Shown here piece by piece: positions 16,493 to 25,048 of a DNA stretch of 64,000 nt (its first letter is position 1; every line of letters begins with the position of its first letter). The stretch comes from Gemelliphila palaticanis (lineage in GTDB: Bacteria > Bacillota > Bacilli > Staphylococcales > Gemellaceae). A model generated the notes under the pieces. It had not been told where the DNA came from. It made no database searches and saw only the letters and a program-made list of their open reading frames with translations. The translations under genes were made by a program, and so were the position numbers. The stretch is taken from NCBI GenBank assembly GCA_013415235.1, contig JACBYF010000003.1, forward strand, positions 62,001-126,000, read 5' to 3'.

Positions 16493-17218
16493 CTAATTAC
16501 TTTTACCTGAGAATAAAGAAACTATTGAATCAAGAGCACCTTTTGCTTCTTTTTTTATTTCTTCTGATTTTTCTTCTGTTAATTCTTTCTTGTGTTCTAA
16601 CTTTTCTTTTATAGCATCAGACAATTCTTTTATTTCTTCTTTGCTAAAATTATCTTCTTTCAAATCTATATTATCTTCTATATCATTTAGAATTTCTTGT
16701 AAATTAGACTCTATTTTTTTTGTTTCTTCAATTATATCATCTGAAGTTTTTTCTTCTTCATATTTTATTTCTTCTTCTAAATCAGACTCTAATTCTTTTG
16801 TTTCTTCAATTATATCATCTGAAGTTTTTTCTTCTTCATCTTTTATTTCTTCTTCTAAATTAGACTCTAATTCTTTTGTTTCTTCAATTATATCGTCTGA
16901 AGAATGTTCTACTTCATCTTTTATCTCTTCTAATTCATTATTTATTTCATTAGGATTAAATAATGATATTAATCCATCTAACTTATCTTTTGCGTCAATT
17001 TTAATAGCTTCTATATTTTCTGTAATTTCATTTTTTTTGTTAGCTATACTGTCTGAATTAATATTTTCTGAAATCTTATCTATATTGTCATTTAGCTTTT
17101 CTTTAAATAGATCTTTATGTTTTTTCATTTCCTTTGGATTTTTAAAATAATATGCTCCTAAACCTGCTCCTGCCACCGAAACTAACCCTAACAAAAATCT
17201 TCTAGTTATTTTACCCAT
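16493..17218 (-). CDS. Membrane-anchored acidic coiled-coil protein with 26-residue repeats
   Basis: 241 residues. Residues 7-25 are a hydrophobic anchor, followed by MKKHKDLFKEKLNDN, similar to the protein at 14204. From residue 106 there are three consecutive 26-residue repeats (106-131, 132-157, 158-183) starting SSDDIIEETKELES or TSDDIIEETKELES, very rich in Glu and Asp. The C-terminus (KKEAKGALDSIVSLFSGKS) repeats an earlier motif, AKDKLDGLISLF (77-87). Likely a membrane-tethered extended helix; function unknown. GAGGG precedes the ATG and a strong terminator follows the gene. The antisense frame is open for 186 codons only because of the biased composition. Confidence 0.8.
   Translation of the reverse strand: MGKITRRFLLGLVSVAGAGLGAYYFKNPKEMKKHKDLFKEKLNDNIDKISENINSDSIANKKNEITENIEAIKIDAKDKLDGLISLFNPNEINNELEEIKDEVEHSSDDIIEETKELESNLEEEIKDEEEKTSDDIIEETKELESDLEEEIKYEEEKTSDDIIEETKKIESNLQEILNDIEDNIDLKEDNFSKEEIKELSDAIKEKLEHKKELTEEKSEEIKKEAKGALDSIVSLFSGKSN
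16670..16903 (-). repeat. Three tandem 78-bp repeats within the coiled-coil gene
   Basis: Identical landmarks (tatatc) recur at 16733, 16811 and 16889, an exact 78-bp period. Two copies are nearly identical in DNA and the third has diverged, so copy number probably varies between strains. Confidence 0.88.
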
Positions 17219-17331
17219 AAAAATACCCTCTTTCTATATTATTTATATTGATTTTAACAAAATAATAACATTATGTAAATAAATAAGACAAATAGATAAT
17301 ATAAAATGCATTCAAATAAAATAAAAAAAAA

Positions 17332-17450
17332 GGGGGGGACCAGAAAGTCAAAAATATTCATCAAGGTTATTTTTAAACATTGATAATATTGACTTTATTA
17401 CATAGAAAAATATTCTTAATAAATATTTTTCTATCTTTTTGGTCATTCCC
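17332..17450 (-). terminator. Three-way-junction structured element ending in a T tract, downstream of gltS
   Basis: An outer stem (17332-17347 with 17435-17450, one mismatch and a few wobble positions) encloses two hairpins. One is 17347-17364 with 17380-17393, with a small bulge. The other is ATAGAAAAATATT (17402-17414) with its exact complement (17422-17434). On the minus strand the closing stem runs into nine T, so it can terminate gltS transcription. It is far more elaborate than the simple hairpins elsewhere and may be a small RNA or a MITE-like element. Confidence 0.65.
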
Positions 17451-17469
17451 CTGTTAATGTGTAAATATA

Positions 17470-18675
17470 CTAGGATAACAGATATATAAATAAACTTATT
17501 ATAGGTATATTGAATAAATCTATAAATAATGCTCCCACTGCAGGCATAACGAAGAATGCTATATTAGAATAAGCGTATTTTGAGCTAACACTTTGCATAT
17601 TAGCAATTCCATTTGGAGTAGCCCCTAATGCAAAACCTGCATGACCTGCTGATAAGACAGCTGCATCATAATTTGAACCCATAATTTTAAATGTTATAAA
17701 GTATATATATAATGCTGCTAGTAAAACTTGTGCAAGCAATAGTATAATTAAATTACCTGCTATTCCTGCTAACTGCCAAAGTTTTAGAGTCATCATTGCC
17801 ATACCTAAAAATAAATTCAAAGAAACATCTTCTAGTATTCTTATTTCTTCATAGTGTATATCTAGCTTAGAGCTAAAATCAGAAATATTTCTTATTATTA
17901 CAGCTACTAACATAGGTCCTATATAATTAGGAAAATTAAACTGTTTATTTATAAACATAGATATATAACTACCTAAAAACATTGCTACTAATATCATAAA
18001 TAGTGCTTTAGCGAAAAAATCTCCATTTAGATATTTTTTATCATTAGAAAATAATAATTCATCATTTTTTATATCATTATTCCCTACTAATTCTGGTTTA
18101 ATTTCTAATCTTTTATTTTTTATTAACTTATCAGCTAATGGACCTCCTAAACTAGATCCTGCTATCAAACCAAAAGTGGCTGCTGCTATAGCTATAGTTT
18201 GTGCTCCACTAATACCCATTTCTTCAATCATAGGAGATATAGCTGCTGCTGTACCATGACCTCCTGTCATAGGAGTCGATCCCGTAAGCAATGCTAGTAA
18301 AGGATTTATTCCCAATAAGTTACCAACCAATAAAGCCACAATATTTTGTAATATTAAAAAAATCACTGCTACAGCTAGAAATAAACCTACTTTTTTCCCT
18401 CCTATTTTTAAAAGTTTAAAACTAGCATTAAAGCCTATACTAGTAAAAAACATTGTCATAAAAAAATTCTGTAAAGTATTATCAAAAATTATATTTATGA
18501 GACCTGTAGAATGGAAAAGTAAATTAACTATAGCAAATATAAATCCTCCAATTACAGGTGAAGGAATACAATATTTTTCAAAAAATTCAAATTTTAATCT
18601 TAAGTATCTACCTAATATTAAGACTATAACCGCTAATCCAACAGTTTGTATCATATCCATTTTTAAATCAATCAT
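17470..18675 (-). CDS. gltS: Sodium/glutamate symporter
   Basis: A GltS-family integral membrane carrier that takes up glutamate with Na+. The 401 residues form two inverted halves of membrane helices. The conserved re-entrant segments are GSTPMTGGHGTAAAISPMIE near residue 135 and AGHAGFALGATPNGIANMQS near 345, both GltS signatures. The start at 18675 has AAAGGAG at good spacing. It has its own promoter (18716-18744) and the unusual structured terminator at 17332-17450. Substrate is assigned from family. Confidence 0.95.
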   Translation of the reverse strand: MIDLKMDMIQTVGLAVIVLILGRYLRLKFEFFEKYCIPSPVIGGFIFAIVNLLFHSTGLINIIFDNTLQNFFMTMFFTSIGFNASFKLLKIGGKKVGLFLAVAVIFLILQNIVALLVGNLLGINPLLALLTGSTPMTGGHGTAAAISPMIEEMGISGAQTIAIAAATFGLIAGSSLGGPLADKLIKNKRLEIKPELVGNNDIKNDELLFSNDKKYLNGDFFAKALFMILVAMFLGSYISMFINKQFNFPNYIGPMLVAVIIRNISDFSSKLDIHYEEIRILEDVSLNLFLGMAMMTLKLWQLAGIAGNLIILLLAQVLLAALYIYFITFKIMGSNYDAAVLSAGHAGFALGATPNGIANMQSVSSKYAYSNIAFFVMPAVGALFIDLFNIPIISLFIYLLS

Positions 18676-18715
18676 ATAATTCTCCTTTCAATTAATGTGA
18701 TATCAGTAAACGATA

Positions 18716-18744
18716 ATTATACTTTATTGTTTTAAATTTTACAA
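18716..18744 (-). promoter_or_regulatory. Promoter of gltS
   Basis: On the minus strand: -35 TTGTAA (18744-18739), 17-bp spacer, -10 TATAAT (18721-18716), about 40 bp before the ATG. Confidence 0.75.
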
Positions 18745-18788
18745 TAAATATGTAATTTTAAAAAAACTCTGTCAAATTATCTAACAAA

Positions 18789-18830
18789 AAAGAACTAAAC
18801 GTAAAATAAATATTTTACGTTTAGTTCTTT
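18789..18830 (-). terminator. Terminator of the YbhN-plsY operon
   Basis: A perfect 20-bp stem (18789-18808 with 18811-18830) and very tight loop; on the minus strand followed by TTTGTTAG. Confidence 0.92.
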
Positions 18831-18847
18831 GATTTAGTTATTAATTT

Positions 18848-19450
18848 TTACTTGTTTTCTATTCTTCTTTTCTTTATTGGATTAAAATATTTATTAAATG
18901 ACATTTTAATACTATCTTTAGATACAATAAATAACATCAATACTACCATAGAAAAAATAATAGTAGAATAAATAGATTTAAAATCTAAATAGTGAATATA
19001 CACTAACGAAGGCAATGTACTATAAAATCCAATAGTTAAACTTCTTGTTACAAAAGAAATTAGTAATATTCCTAAAATAATTATAAAAAATAAGTTAGGA
19101 GATAGTGCAGTTATAGCTCCTGCAAAAGTAGCAACACCTTTGCCTCCTTTAAATTTATTTAATATAGGCTTTATATGACCTAAAACAACTAAAAATATAG
19201 CTATAGATATAATAACATAACTAACATCCAACAATTTTAAAATAATTACTACTAAAAATCCTTTAAAGAAGTCTATTGTTAACACGAATAAAAATGCTTT
19301 AGAACCCAATAACCTACCCGCATTTCTAGCCCCTATATTACCTGAGCCACCAGTAGATAAATCAGAACCATATATAACTTTTAAAACTTTTCCCCCTAGT
19401 ATATTTCCTATAAAATATGAGAATATACAAATTATTATATTTAATAACAT
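18848..19450 (-). CDS. plsY: Glycerol-3-phosphate acyltransferase PlsY
   Basis: Transfers the acyl group from acyl-phosphate to glycerol-3-phosphate, the first step of phospholipid synthesis, in the membrane. The 200-residue protein has five or so membrane segments and the three PlsY motifs: GSGNIGARNAGR (about 36-47), GHIKPILNKFKGGKGVAT (about 92-109) and a late segment near SLVYIHY. Length is standard. The AAAGGAGG site lies in the last codons of the upstream flippase gene and only two bases separate its stop from this ATG, so the two are translationally coupled. Confidence 0.96.
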   Translation of the reverse strand: MLLNIIICIFSYFIGNILGGKVLKVIYGSDLSTGGSGNIGARNAGRLLGSKAFLFVLTIDFFKGFLVVIILKLLDVSYVIISIAIFLVVLGHIKPILNKFKGGKGVATFAGAITALSPNLFFIIILGILLISFVTRSLTIGFYSTLPSLVYIHYLDFKSIYSTIIFSMVVLMLFIVSKDSIKMSFNKYFNPIKKRRIENK

Positions 19451-19452
19451 AA

Positions 19453-20415
19453 TTAATTACCTCCTTTTTTAAAATTGATTATAAACATATTAAAAAATTC
19501 GAATATTAGTAAAACTATACTTATTATAAAAGGAACTATATAATAAGAAAGTCTATATAAAAATATAGTAGCAGCAAGTACCTCTCCTTCAAAACCTAGA
19601 GATCCTAATCCTGCTAGTACAAGATAATCAAAAACTCCAACACCGCTAGGTATCATTGACAGTAATCCTGCTATAGCTGAAACTACTATTATTCCTATTA
19701 TTCGTAATTCTTTACCATGAACAAGCTCTCCAGAAAAAATAAATAATATTAAAAGTATTAGAATAGCAGCATATATCCATTCTACAAAAGATATTATAGC
19801 TAATTTTATTGCCAAGTATCTATCACTTCTTATTTTAGGATTTCTCATATTAAAATATAAATATATCGGTAGAAATGCAGATATTAAAAATAATGAATAG
19901 TATAAAAACTTATTACCTGAATATAAATCTGCTCCAGGTAAAAAATCTAGTATCACAAAAATTGATAATAAACTTATTCCTGACAACATAGATATTAATA
20001 TCATACCTATTGCTACTAATAATTTTCCATTATTTTTTGAATAAGGTTTATATAAATAATATCTTAATCCAGCTCCTATAAAACCTCCAAATCCCAAAAT
20101 CATATTAAGGGAGTTGGTCATAAAACTTATTTTAAATATTTTTATTTTTTTTAAATTAGCATTCATAGTTATTGCTTTTAAAACAAAGAAATCGTAGAAA
20201 GAAAGTATAGACATTCCAACTACTCCTAAAATAATAATAACTGAAAACCAAACAGAACCTAAATTAACTATTAAATAAGTTATCTTATCAAAATCTAAAT
20301 TGGAAATTTCCTTTTTTAAATGAGAAACTACTAAAAACATTATTACTATGGCAACTAAAAATTGAAGAATAGCTTTAATAATATTATAATTTTTAGTTTT
20401 ATTATTATTTTCCAT
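19453..20415 (-). CDS. YbhN/UPF0104-like membrane protein (lysyl-PG synthase TM-type flippase domain)
   Basis: An integral membrane protein of 320 residues with about eight hydrophobic segments. Landmarks such as NSLNMILGFGGFIGAGLRYY and SMIPSGVGVFDYLVLAGLGS match the membrane domain found in MprF and in YbhN-like proteins (PF03706 type). MprF's membrane part flips aminoacylated lipids, but no synthase domain follows here, so this is a stand-alone flippase-like protein of unknown lipid substrate. Coupling to plsY supports a role in membrane lipid handling. No strong promoter was found upstream. Confidence 0.82.
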   Translation of the reverse strand: MENNNKTKNYNIIKAILQFLVAIVIMFLVVSHLKKEISNLDFDKITYLIVNLGSVWFSVIIILGVVGMSILSFYDFFVLKAITMNANLKKIKIFKISFMTNSLNMILGFGGFIGAGLRYYLYKPYSKNNGKLLVAIGMILISMLSGISLLSIFVILDFLPGADLYSGNKFLYYSLFLISAFLPIYLYFNMRNPKIRSDRYLAIKLAIISFVEWIYAAILILLILFIFSGELVHGKELRIIGIIVVSAIAGLLSMIPSGVGVFDYLVLAGLGSLGFEGEVLAATIFLYRLSYYIVPFIISIVLLIFEFFNMFIINFKKGGN

Positions 20416-20513
20416 TTAATAATCCTTTTTAATTTTTTCTTAATTATAATAACATTTATTAATACTTTTTTCAACATTATTATAGTTTATTACTAAATTT
20501 ATTTTATTAATTA

Positions 20514-20552
20514 AAAATCACAAACTCTCTATAAATAAGAGTTTGTGATTTT
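20514..20552 (-). terminator. Terminator of leuS-khpA
   Basis: AAAATCACAAACTCT pairs perfectly with AGAGTTTGTGATTTT; flanking A and T runs make it usable on either strand. Confidence 0.9.
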
Positions 20553-20578
20553 ATTGATTATTTTTATATAAATTAATA

Positions 20579-20803
20579 TTATTCTACTACATTAAAATAT
20601 ACTTTTTTAGAAAAATTCGTAGAGTTTAATACTGTTCTTATAGCATTAATTGTTACTCCCTTTTTCCCTATAACTCTACCACAGTCTTCTTTACTAACTG
20701 TTAATAAATAGTGATCACGACCATTTTTTATATATTTTTCTATTTTTATTTCTTCTTTATTTTCTACAATTTCACTTACTATATTATAGATTAATTCTTC
20801 CAT
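20579..20803 (-). CDS. khpA: KH-domain RNA-binding protein KhpA
   Basis: A 74-residue single KH domain with the RNA-binding loop GRVIGKKGVTINAIRTVL (residues 42-59; the GKKG is the key). KhpA pairs with KhpB/EloR in Gram-positives and influences cell elongation and RNA metabolism. It usually lies next to rpsP; here it is ten bases after leuS on the same strand, so it is the distal gene of a leuS-khpA operon. Identity is firm; local partnership with a KhpB outside the window is inferred. Confidence 0.92.
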   Translation of the reverse strand: MEELIYNIVSEIVENKEEIKIEKYIKNGRDHYLLTVSKEDCGRVIGKKGVTINAIRTVLNSTNFSKKVYFNVVE

Positions 20804-20813
20804 AATTAACTCC

Positions 20814-23396
20814 TTATTTAACTACTATATTTACTAGTCTATTTGGTACAGCAATAACTTTTACAACTTGTTTTCTTTCGATAAGATTTTTTACATCATC
20901 ATTTTCTAGTGCTATTTTTTCTAGTTCTTCTTTAGATAAATCTTTGGCTACATTTATTTTTGCTTTAACTTTTCCTAGTATTTGTACTACTATTTCTACA
21001 CTATTAGTTACTAGCTTACTTTCATCATAAGTAGGCCACTGAACATAAGATATACCACCTTTATTTCCATATATTTCCCACATTTCTTCTGCAAGGTGTG
21101 GTGCAAATGGTGCTAGTAATTGAATAAATCCTAATGCATATTTTCTTGGTATATATTCAGCTTTATTACAATCATTTACGAATACCATAAGTTGTGATAT
21201 AGCTGTATTAAATTGAAGATTTTCTATATCTTCACCCACTTTTTTAACAGTAAAGTTATAACTTACTTCTAATTCTTCATTGTCCTTATCTTGAACTTTT
21301 TCATTAACTTTTCCTGTTTCTTCATTTACCAATAGTCTATAAACTCTATCTAAAAATCTTCTAGATCCATCTAAACCGTTTGTACTCCAAGCTATAGAAG
21401 CATCTAATGGTCCCATAAACATCTCATAAACTCTAAGAGTATCTGCTCCATGTGATTTTACTATATCATCAGGATTTACTACATTGCCTTTTGATTTAGA
21501 CATTTTTTCAGGTTTTCCATTTTTACTTTCAGATAATATCATTCCTTGATTAAATAATTTTTGGAACGGTTCTTTTGTTGGAACTAATCCTAAATCATAA
21601 AGTACTTTATGCCAGAATCTTGCATATAATAAATGTAATACTGCATGTTCTGCTCCACCAATGTATATATCAACTGGTAACCAGTATTTTAATTTTTCTG
21701 GATCTGCAAATTTTTCTGAATTATTAGGATCTATATAACGTAAATAATACCAACAAGATCCTGCCCATTGAGGCATTGTGTTAGTTTCTCGTTTTCCTTT
21801 TTTACCTGTTTCTGGACAAGTTACATTTACCCAATCAGTTAAGTTTGCTAATGGAGATTCTCCTGTACCTGATGGTTTAATGTTATCTGTTTCTGGTAGT
21901 AATAAAGGTAGTTCATTTTCAGGAACAGTTGTCATAGTACCATCTTCCCAATGAATTACCGGAATAGGTTCTCCCCAATAACGTTGACGTGAGAATAACC
22001 AGTCACGTAGTTTATAAGTAACTTTTTTCTCTCCTATACCTCTTTCGATAAGCTCTTTTGTTATTAAAGATCCTACTTCTCTATTTGGTAGCATTAAGAA
22101 TTTTTTATGATAGTCTAATATTTTATCCATATCAAAATCTATATCTGTAGGTAATGCTCCGATATATCCATCTTCTGTGTAAGGAACATTTTTAGCATAA
22201 AATTCTTCTTCTAATTTTGAAGTTTTATTTGCTAACTTTGTCAATTCTTCATCAGAAAGTGAGTTTGTATATTCTTCATCAGCTTGTTTAGCATATAATT
22301 CTGCTAATTCTTTTGGAAATACCGTTAAAAGTATTGGTAAGTCAAATTTTGTAGCAAATTCAAAATCTCTTTCATCATGACCAGGAACAGCCATAACTGC
22401 ACCTGTTCCATAACTTGCTAAAACATAGTCCCCTATCCAAACTGGCATTTGTGCCCCATTAATTGGGTTGGTAACATACGCTCCTGTAAACACTCCTGTT
22501 TTATCTTTGTTTAAATCTGTTCTTTCTAAGTCTGATTTTCTTTTAACTACTTCTAAGTATTTCTCAACTACTTCTTTTTGTTCAGGTGTTGTTATTTGTT
22601 CAACTAATTTATGTTCTGGAGCTAAAACAACATAAGTTGCTGCAAATAATGTATCTGGTCTTGTAGTGAAAACTGTTATTTCTTTATCTGTATTTTCTAC
22701 TTTAAAAGTAATTTCTGCTCCTTCAGATTTACCTATCCAGTTTCTTTGCATTGCTTTTAGACTTTCAGGCCAATCTAATTCTTCTAAATCTTGTAGTAGT
22801 TTTTCTGCATAATCAGTGATTTTTAAAACCCATTGACGCATTGGACGACGCTCAACAGGATGCCCTCCACGTTCTGATACTCCATCTACTACTTCTTCGT
22901 TAGAAAGTACAGTTCCTAAAGCTGGACACCAGTTTACTGGAACTTCATCAACATAAGCTAATCCTTTATTGTAAAGTTGAATAAATATCCACTGAGTCCA
23001 CTTATAATAATTAGGATCAGTAGTATCGACCTCTCTATCCCAGTCATAAGAAAATCCTAATTCTTTTATTTGTCGTCTAAAAGTCTCTATATTTTTTTGT
23101 GTAAATTCTCTTGGATCGTTTCCTGTATCTAAAGCATATTGCTCTGCAGGTAAGCCAAAAGCATCCCATCCCATAGGGTGAAGAACGTTATAATTGTTTG
23201 CTCTTTTGTACCTACTTAAAATATCTGTAGCCGTATATCCTTCTGGATGACCAACGTGTAGTCCTGCTCCTGATGGGTAAGGAAACATATCTAAAGCATA
23301 GAATTTATCTTTTGATGTATCTTCATCCATCTTAAAAGTTTTATTTTCTTCCCAATAATTTTGCCATTTTTTTTCTATTACTCTATGGTTAAACAC
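20814..23396 (-). CDS. leuS: Leucine--tRNA ligase
   Basis: A class I synthetase that charges tRNA-Leu and edits mischarged residues. HIGH motif is HVGH (residues 47-50), KMSKS is MSKSKGN, and the CP1 editing domain contains [19 protein letters not shown]. The frame is open from an ATG at 23459, but a consensus promoter overlaps those extra codons; the GTG at 23396 ([11 protein letters not shown]) has GGAG upstream and the usual LeuS N-terminus, giving 860 residues. That is about 50 longer than Bacillus homologues as I remember them; the surplus is a Lys/Glu-rich stretch after FDLPI in the editing domain. The short leader leaves no room for a T-box. Confidence 0.96.
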   Translation of the reverse strand: MFNHRVIEKKWQNYWEENKTFKMDEDTSKDKFYALDMFPYPSGAGLHVGHPEGYTATDILSRYKRANNYNVLHPMGWDAFGLPAEQYALDTGNDPREFTQKNIETFRRQIKELGFSYDWDREVDTTDPNYYKWTQWIFIQLYNKGLAYVDEVPVNWCPALGTVLSNEEVVDGVSERGGHPVERRPMRQWVLKITDYAEKLLQDLEELDWPESLKAMQRNWIGKSEGAEITFKVENTDKEITVFTTRPDTLFAATYVVLAPEHKLVEQITTPEQKEVVEKYLEVVKRKSDLERTDLNKDKTGVFTGAYVTNPINGAQMPVWIGDYVLASYGTGAVMAVPGHDERDFEFATKFDLPILLTVFPKELAELYAKQADEEYTNSLSDEELTKLANKTSKLEEEFYAKNVPYTEDGYIGALPTDIDFDMDKILDYHKKFLMLPNREVGSLITKELIERGIGEKKVTYKLRDWLFSRQRYWGEPIPVIHWEDGTMTTVPENELPLLLPETDNIKPSGTGESPLANLTDWVNVTCPETGKKGKRETNTMPQWAGSCWYYLRYIDPNNSEKFADPEKLKYWLPVDIYIGGAEHAVLHLLYARFWHKVLYDLGLVPTKEPFQKLFNQGMILSESKNGKPEKMSKSKGNVVNPDDIVKSHGADTLRVYEMFMGPLDASIAWSTNGLDGSRRFLDRVYRLLVNEETGKVNEKVQDKDNEELEVSYNFTVKKVGEDIENLQFNTAISQLMVFVNDCNKAEYIPRKYALGFIQLLAPFAPHLAEEMWEIYGNKGGISYVQWPTYDESKLVTNSVEIVVQILGKVKAKINVAKDLSKEELEKIALENDDVKNLIERKQVVKVIAVPNRLVNIVVK

Positions 23397-23430
23397 TATA
23401 TTAACACTCCATTCTCTAAATTTCTTTACT

Positions 23431-23459
23431 ATTATATCAATTTTAATATTTTTTATCAA
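23431..23459 (-). promoter_or_regulatory. Promoter of leuS
   Basis: On the minus strand: -35 TTGATA (23459-23454), 17-bp spacer, -10 TATAAT (23436-23431). It overlaps the apparent upstream extension of the leuS frame and shows that the GTG at 23396 is the true start. Confidence 0.85.
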
Positions 23460-23499
23460 TAATAGTATTAACTGTATAATAGTTGGTGTATTTTCTAAC

Positions 23500-24027
23500 T
23501 TATCCTACAAAAATTAAATATTTTTTACAAACATCCCCGTAAAAATTCTTAAAATCTTTATTATTTATTAATTCTGCTTGTTCTTCGTCTACTACATAGC
23601 TTTTATCTGCTTCCATAACAGCCAGTAAACGTTCAAAAGTATCTACAAAGTGTTCTTCTACATCATTGATCATATAAGCTAAATTTTGAGATGCTAAAAA
23701 AGGTACAAATACTTCTTGAAACGCTCCTTTTTTCATTTTATAAATTAATTTCTTACCTTCGTAAGTAAATAAATCTTCTTGTCTTTCTACAAAATCTAAA
23801 GCTTTAGAATAATCTGTAAAAAATTGAACCGCTAGTGTATCTTTGTATTCTCTTATCAACGGTAAATTATATCCTTTTTCTACGCTTTGCTTATCTAAAA
23901 CTACATAATGCTCAGGCATATTCCAAAATTCATTCGCTATATGATAAAATGCTATACGCCAATTATTTTCATTTTTTGATAATTTTTTAAATGCAGATAT
24001 TTGCTCTACTAATTTTATATTACTCAT
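23500..24027 (-). CDS. Conserved hypothetical protein
   Basis: I do not recognise this 175-residue protein. It has no signal peptide or membrane segment and looks like a soluble alpha/beta protein (for example [36 protein letters not shown]). The [13 protein letters not shown] stretch faintly recalls SseB-type domains, but that is too weak to assign. A good GAAGGAG site precedes the ATG, and it overlaps the end of the YfiH-like gene by eight bases, so both are translated from one message. leuS follows but has its own promoter. Confidence 0.7.
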   Translation of the reverse strand: MSNIKLVEQISAFKKLSKNENNWRIAFYHIANEFWNMPEHYVVLDKQSVEKGYNLPLIREYKDTLAVQFFTDYSKALDFVERQEDLFTYEGKKLIYKMKKGAFQEVFVPFLASQNLAYMINDVEEHFVDTFERLLAVMEADKSYVVDEEQAELINNKDFKNFYGDVCKKYLIFVG

Positions 24028-24727
24028 CTTTTTCTCCTTCTAACTGTATAACTGTTGCTATTCTTTTTGTTGTTTGATTATCTTTTCTATATGAATAAAA
24101 TTCATCATTGTTCCTTATAGTACAAAACCCCGTATTTTTTATATTACTTTCTTTTATACCACTTCTTAATAACAACTCTTTATTTATATTAAATAAATTT
24201 AAAAAGTATTTATTATTTTTATTCATATAGTAATCTTTAATTTTTAATTCTGAAAATTTTTCTATCAATTCTTTTGAAACTTCATAATTTTCTACCGTAA
24301 TATGTGGACCTATTACTACTTCTATATCATCTTTAATAGAACCAAATTGGTTTGCAAATTTTTCTGCAACTTTACCTACTATATTATTAAAAGTGCCTTT
24401 CCAACCTGCATGTGCAAGACCTACTACCTTTTTTTTCTTATCAAAAAATATTAGAGGTACACAATCTGCTGTATATATCATAATAGGTGTATTAATCTTA
24501 TTTGTTATTATAGCATCACTATCATTTATTTCGCAGTTATTATCATTAATAATTTTTATATCTGTTCCATGTACCTGATTAGTAGAATATAGTAAATTTA
24601 CATTGAAATTTTTTTCAAATAAAACTTTCTTTATTTCAGAGTTATCTTTAGCATCAACTTCTCTATTAGATATAAAGTATTTTAAAACACCCTCTTTTTG
24701 TATATATCCATAATCTGATTTTTCCAT
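24020..24727 (-). CDS. Laccase-domain protein YfiH/YlmD type (purine nucleoside phosphorylase family)
   Basis: 235 residues with the conserved metal/ligand motifs: STNQVHGTDI (about 49-58), YTADCVPLIFFD (about 85-96), GLAHAGWKGT (about 103-112) and TGFCTIRNNDEFYSYRKD near the C-terminus. The family was called polyphenol oxidase; studied members are zinc enzymes cleaving purine nucleosides (adenosine/inosine phosphorylase and deaminase activity), and some relate to cell-wall quality control. Which activity applies here cannot be told. GGGGGA lies before the ATG. It heads the two-gene unit with the hypothetical gene at 23500. Confidence 0.9.
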   Translation of the reverse strand: MEKSDYGYIQKEGVLKYFISNREVDAKDNSEIKKVLFEKNFNVNLLYSTNQVHGTDIKIINDNNCEINDSDAIITNKINTPIMIYTADCVPLIFFDKKKKVVGLAHAGWKGTFNNIVGKVAEKFANQFGSIKDDIEVVIGPHITVENYEVSKELIEKFSELKIKDYYMNKNNKYFLNLFNINKELLLRSGIKESNIKNTGFCTIRNNDEFYSYRKDNQTTKRIATVIQLEGEKDE

Positions 24728-24904
24728 AAATTATCCCCCAAAATTAACACTATAATTATTATAATATAGCATTTTTATAACCAAAAGTAAATTTTATTAA
24801 TTATTCTGTTACAATAATATTTTTTAAAAGCCTTAATATACTTTAGAATATAATTATAATTTTGTATTATAACATAGCCTTTAGTAATCGCTTTTGGAAA
24901 ACGC

Positions 24905-24933
24905 TTGACAATTATTTTAGTTTAATATATATT
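24905..24933 (+). promoter_or_regulatory. Promoter of lctP
   Basis: Consensus -35 TTGACA (24905-24910), 17-bp spacer, -10 TATATT (24928-24933). Predicted leader is about 110 nt. CGCTT occurs twice, 13 bp apart, just upstream (24889-24906 region), perhaps a regulator site. The rest of the 24728-25048 gap holds no gene. Confidence 0.85.
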
Positions 24934-25048
24934 AATAATGTAAGTGCTACAATTTAAACGTTATAATATTTAACTGTACTGATATTTTTTATTTTATAAC
25001 TTAAATTTTAGCAAAAATAAAAAATTTTATATAAAGGAGACTTACGTT

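Noticed and set aside
16590..17150. Plus-strand 186-codon open frame opposite the repeat-containing coiled-coil gene
   Set aside because: Serine/phenylalanine-only composition mirrors the Glu/Lys codons of the real gene; no start signal.
23397..23459. N-terminal extension of leuS to an ATG
   Set aside because: A consensus promoter (TTGATA, 17 bp, TATAAT) occupies these codons, so they are not transcribed as mRNA for LeuS.
20814..23460. T-box for leuS
   Set aside because: No AGGGTGG-type T-box or attenuator hairpin; the leader between promoter and start is only about 30 nt.
24889..24910. cre site upstream of lctP (TTGGAAAACGCTTGACA)
   Set aside because: It has one base too many between TG and CG, and the other half does not match; not counted as a CcpA site.
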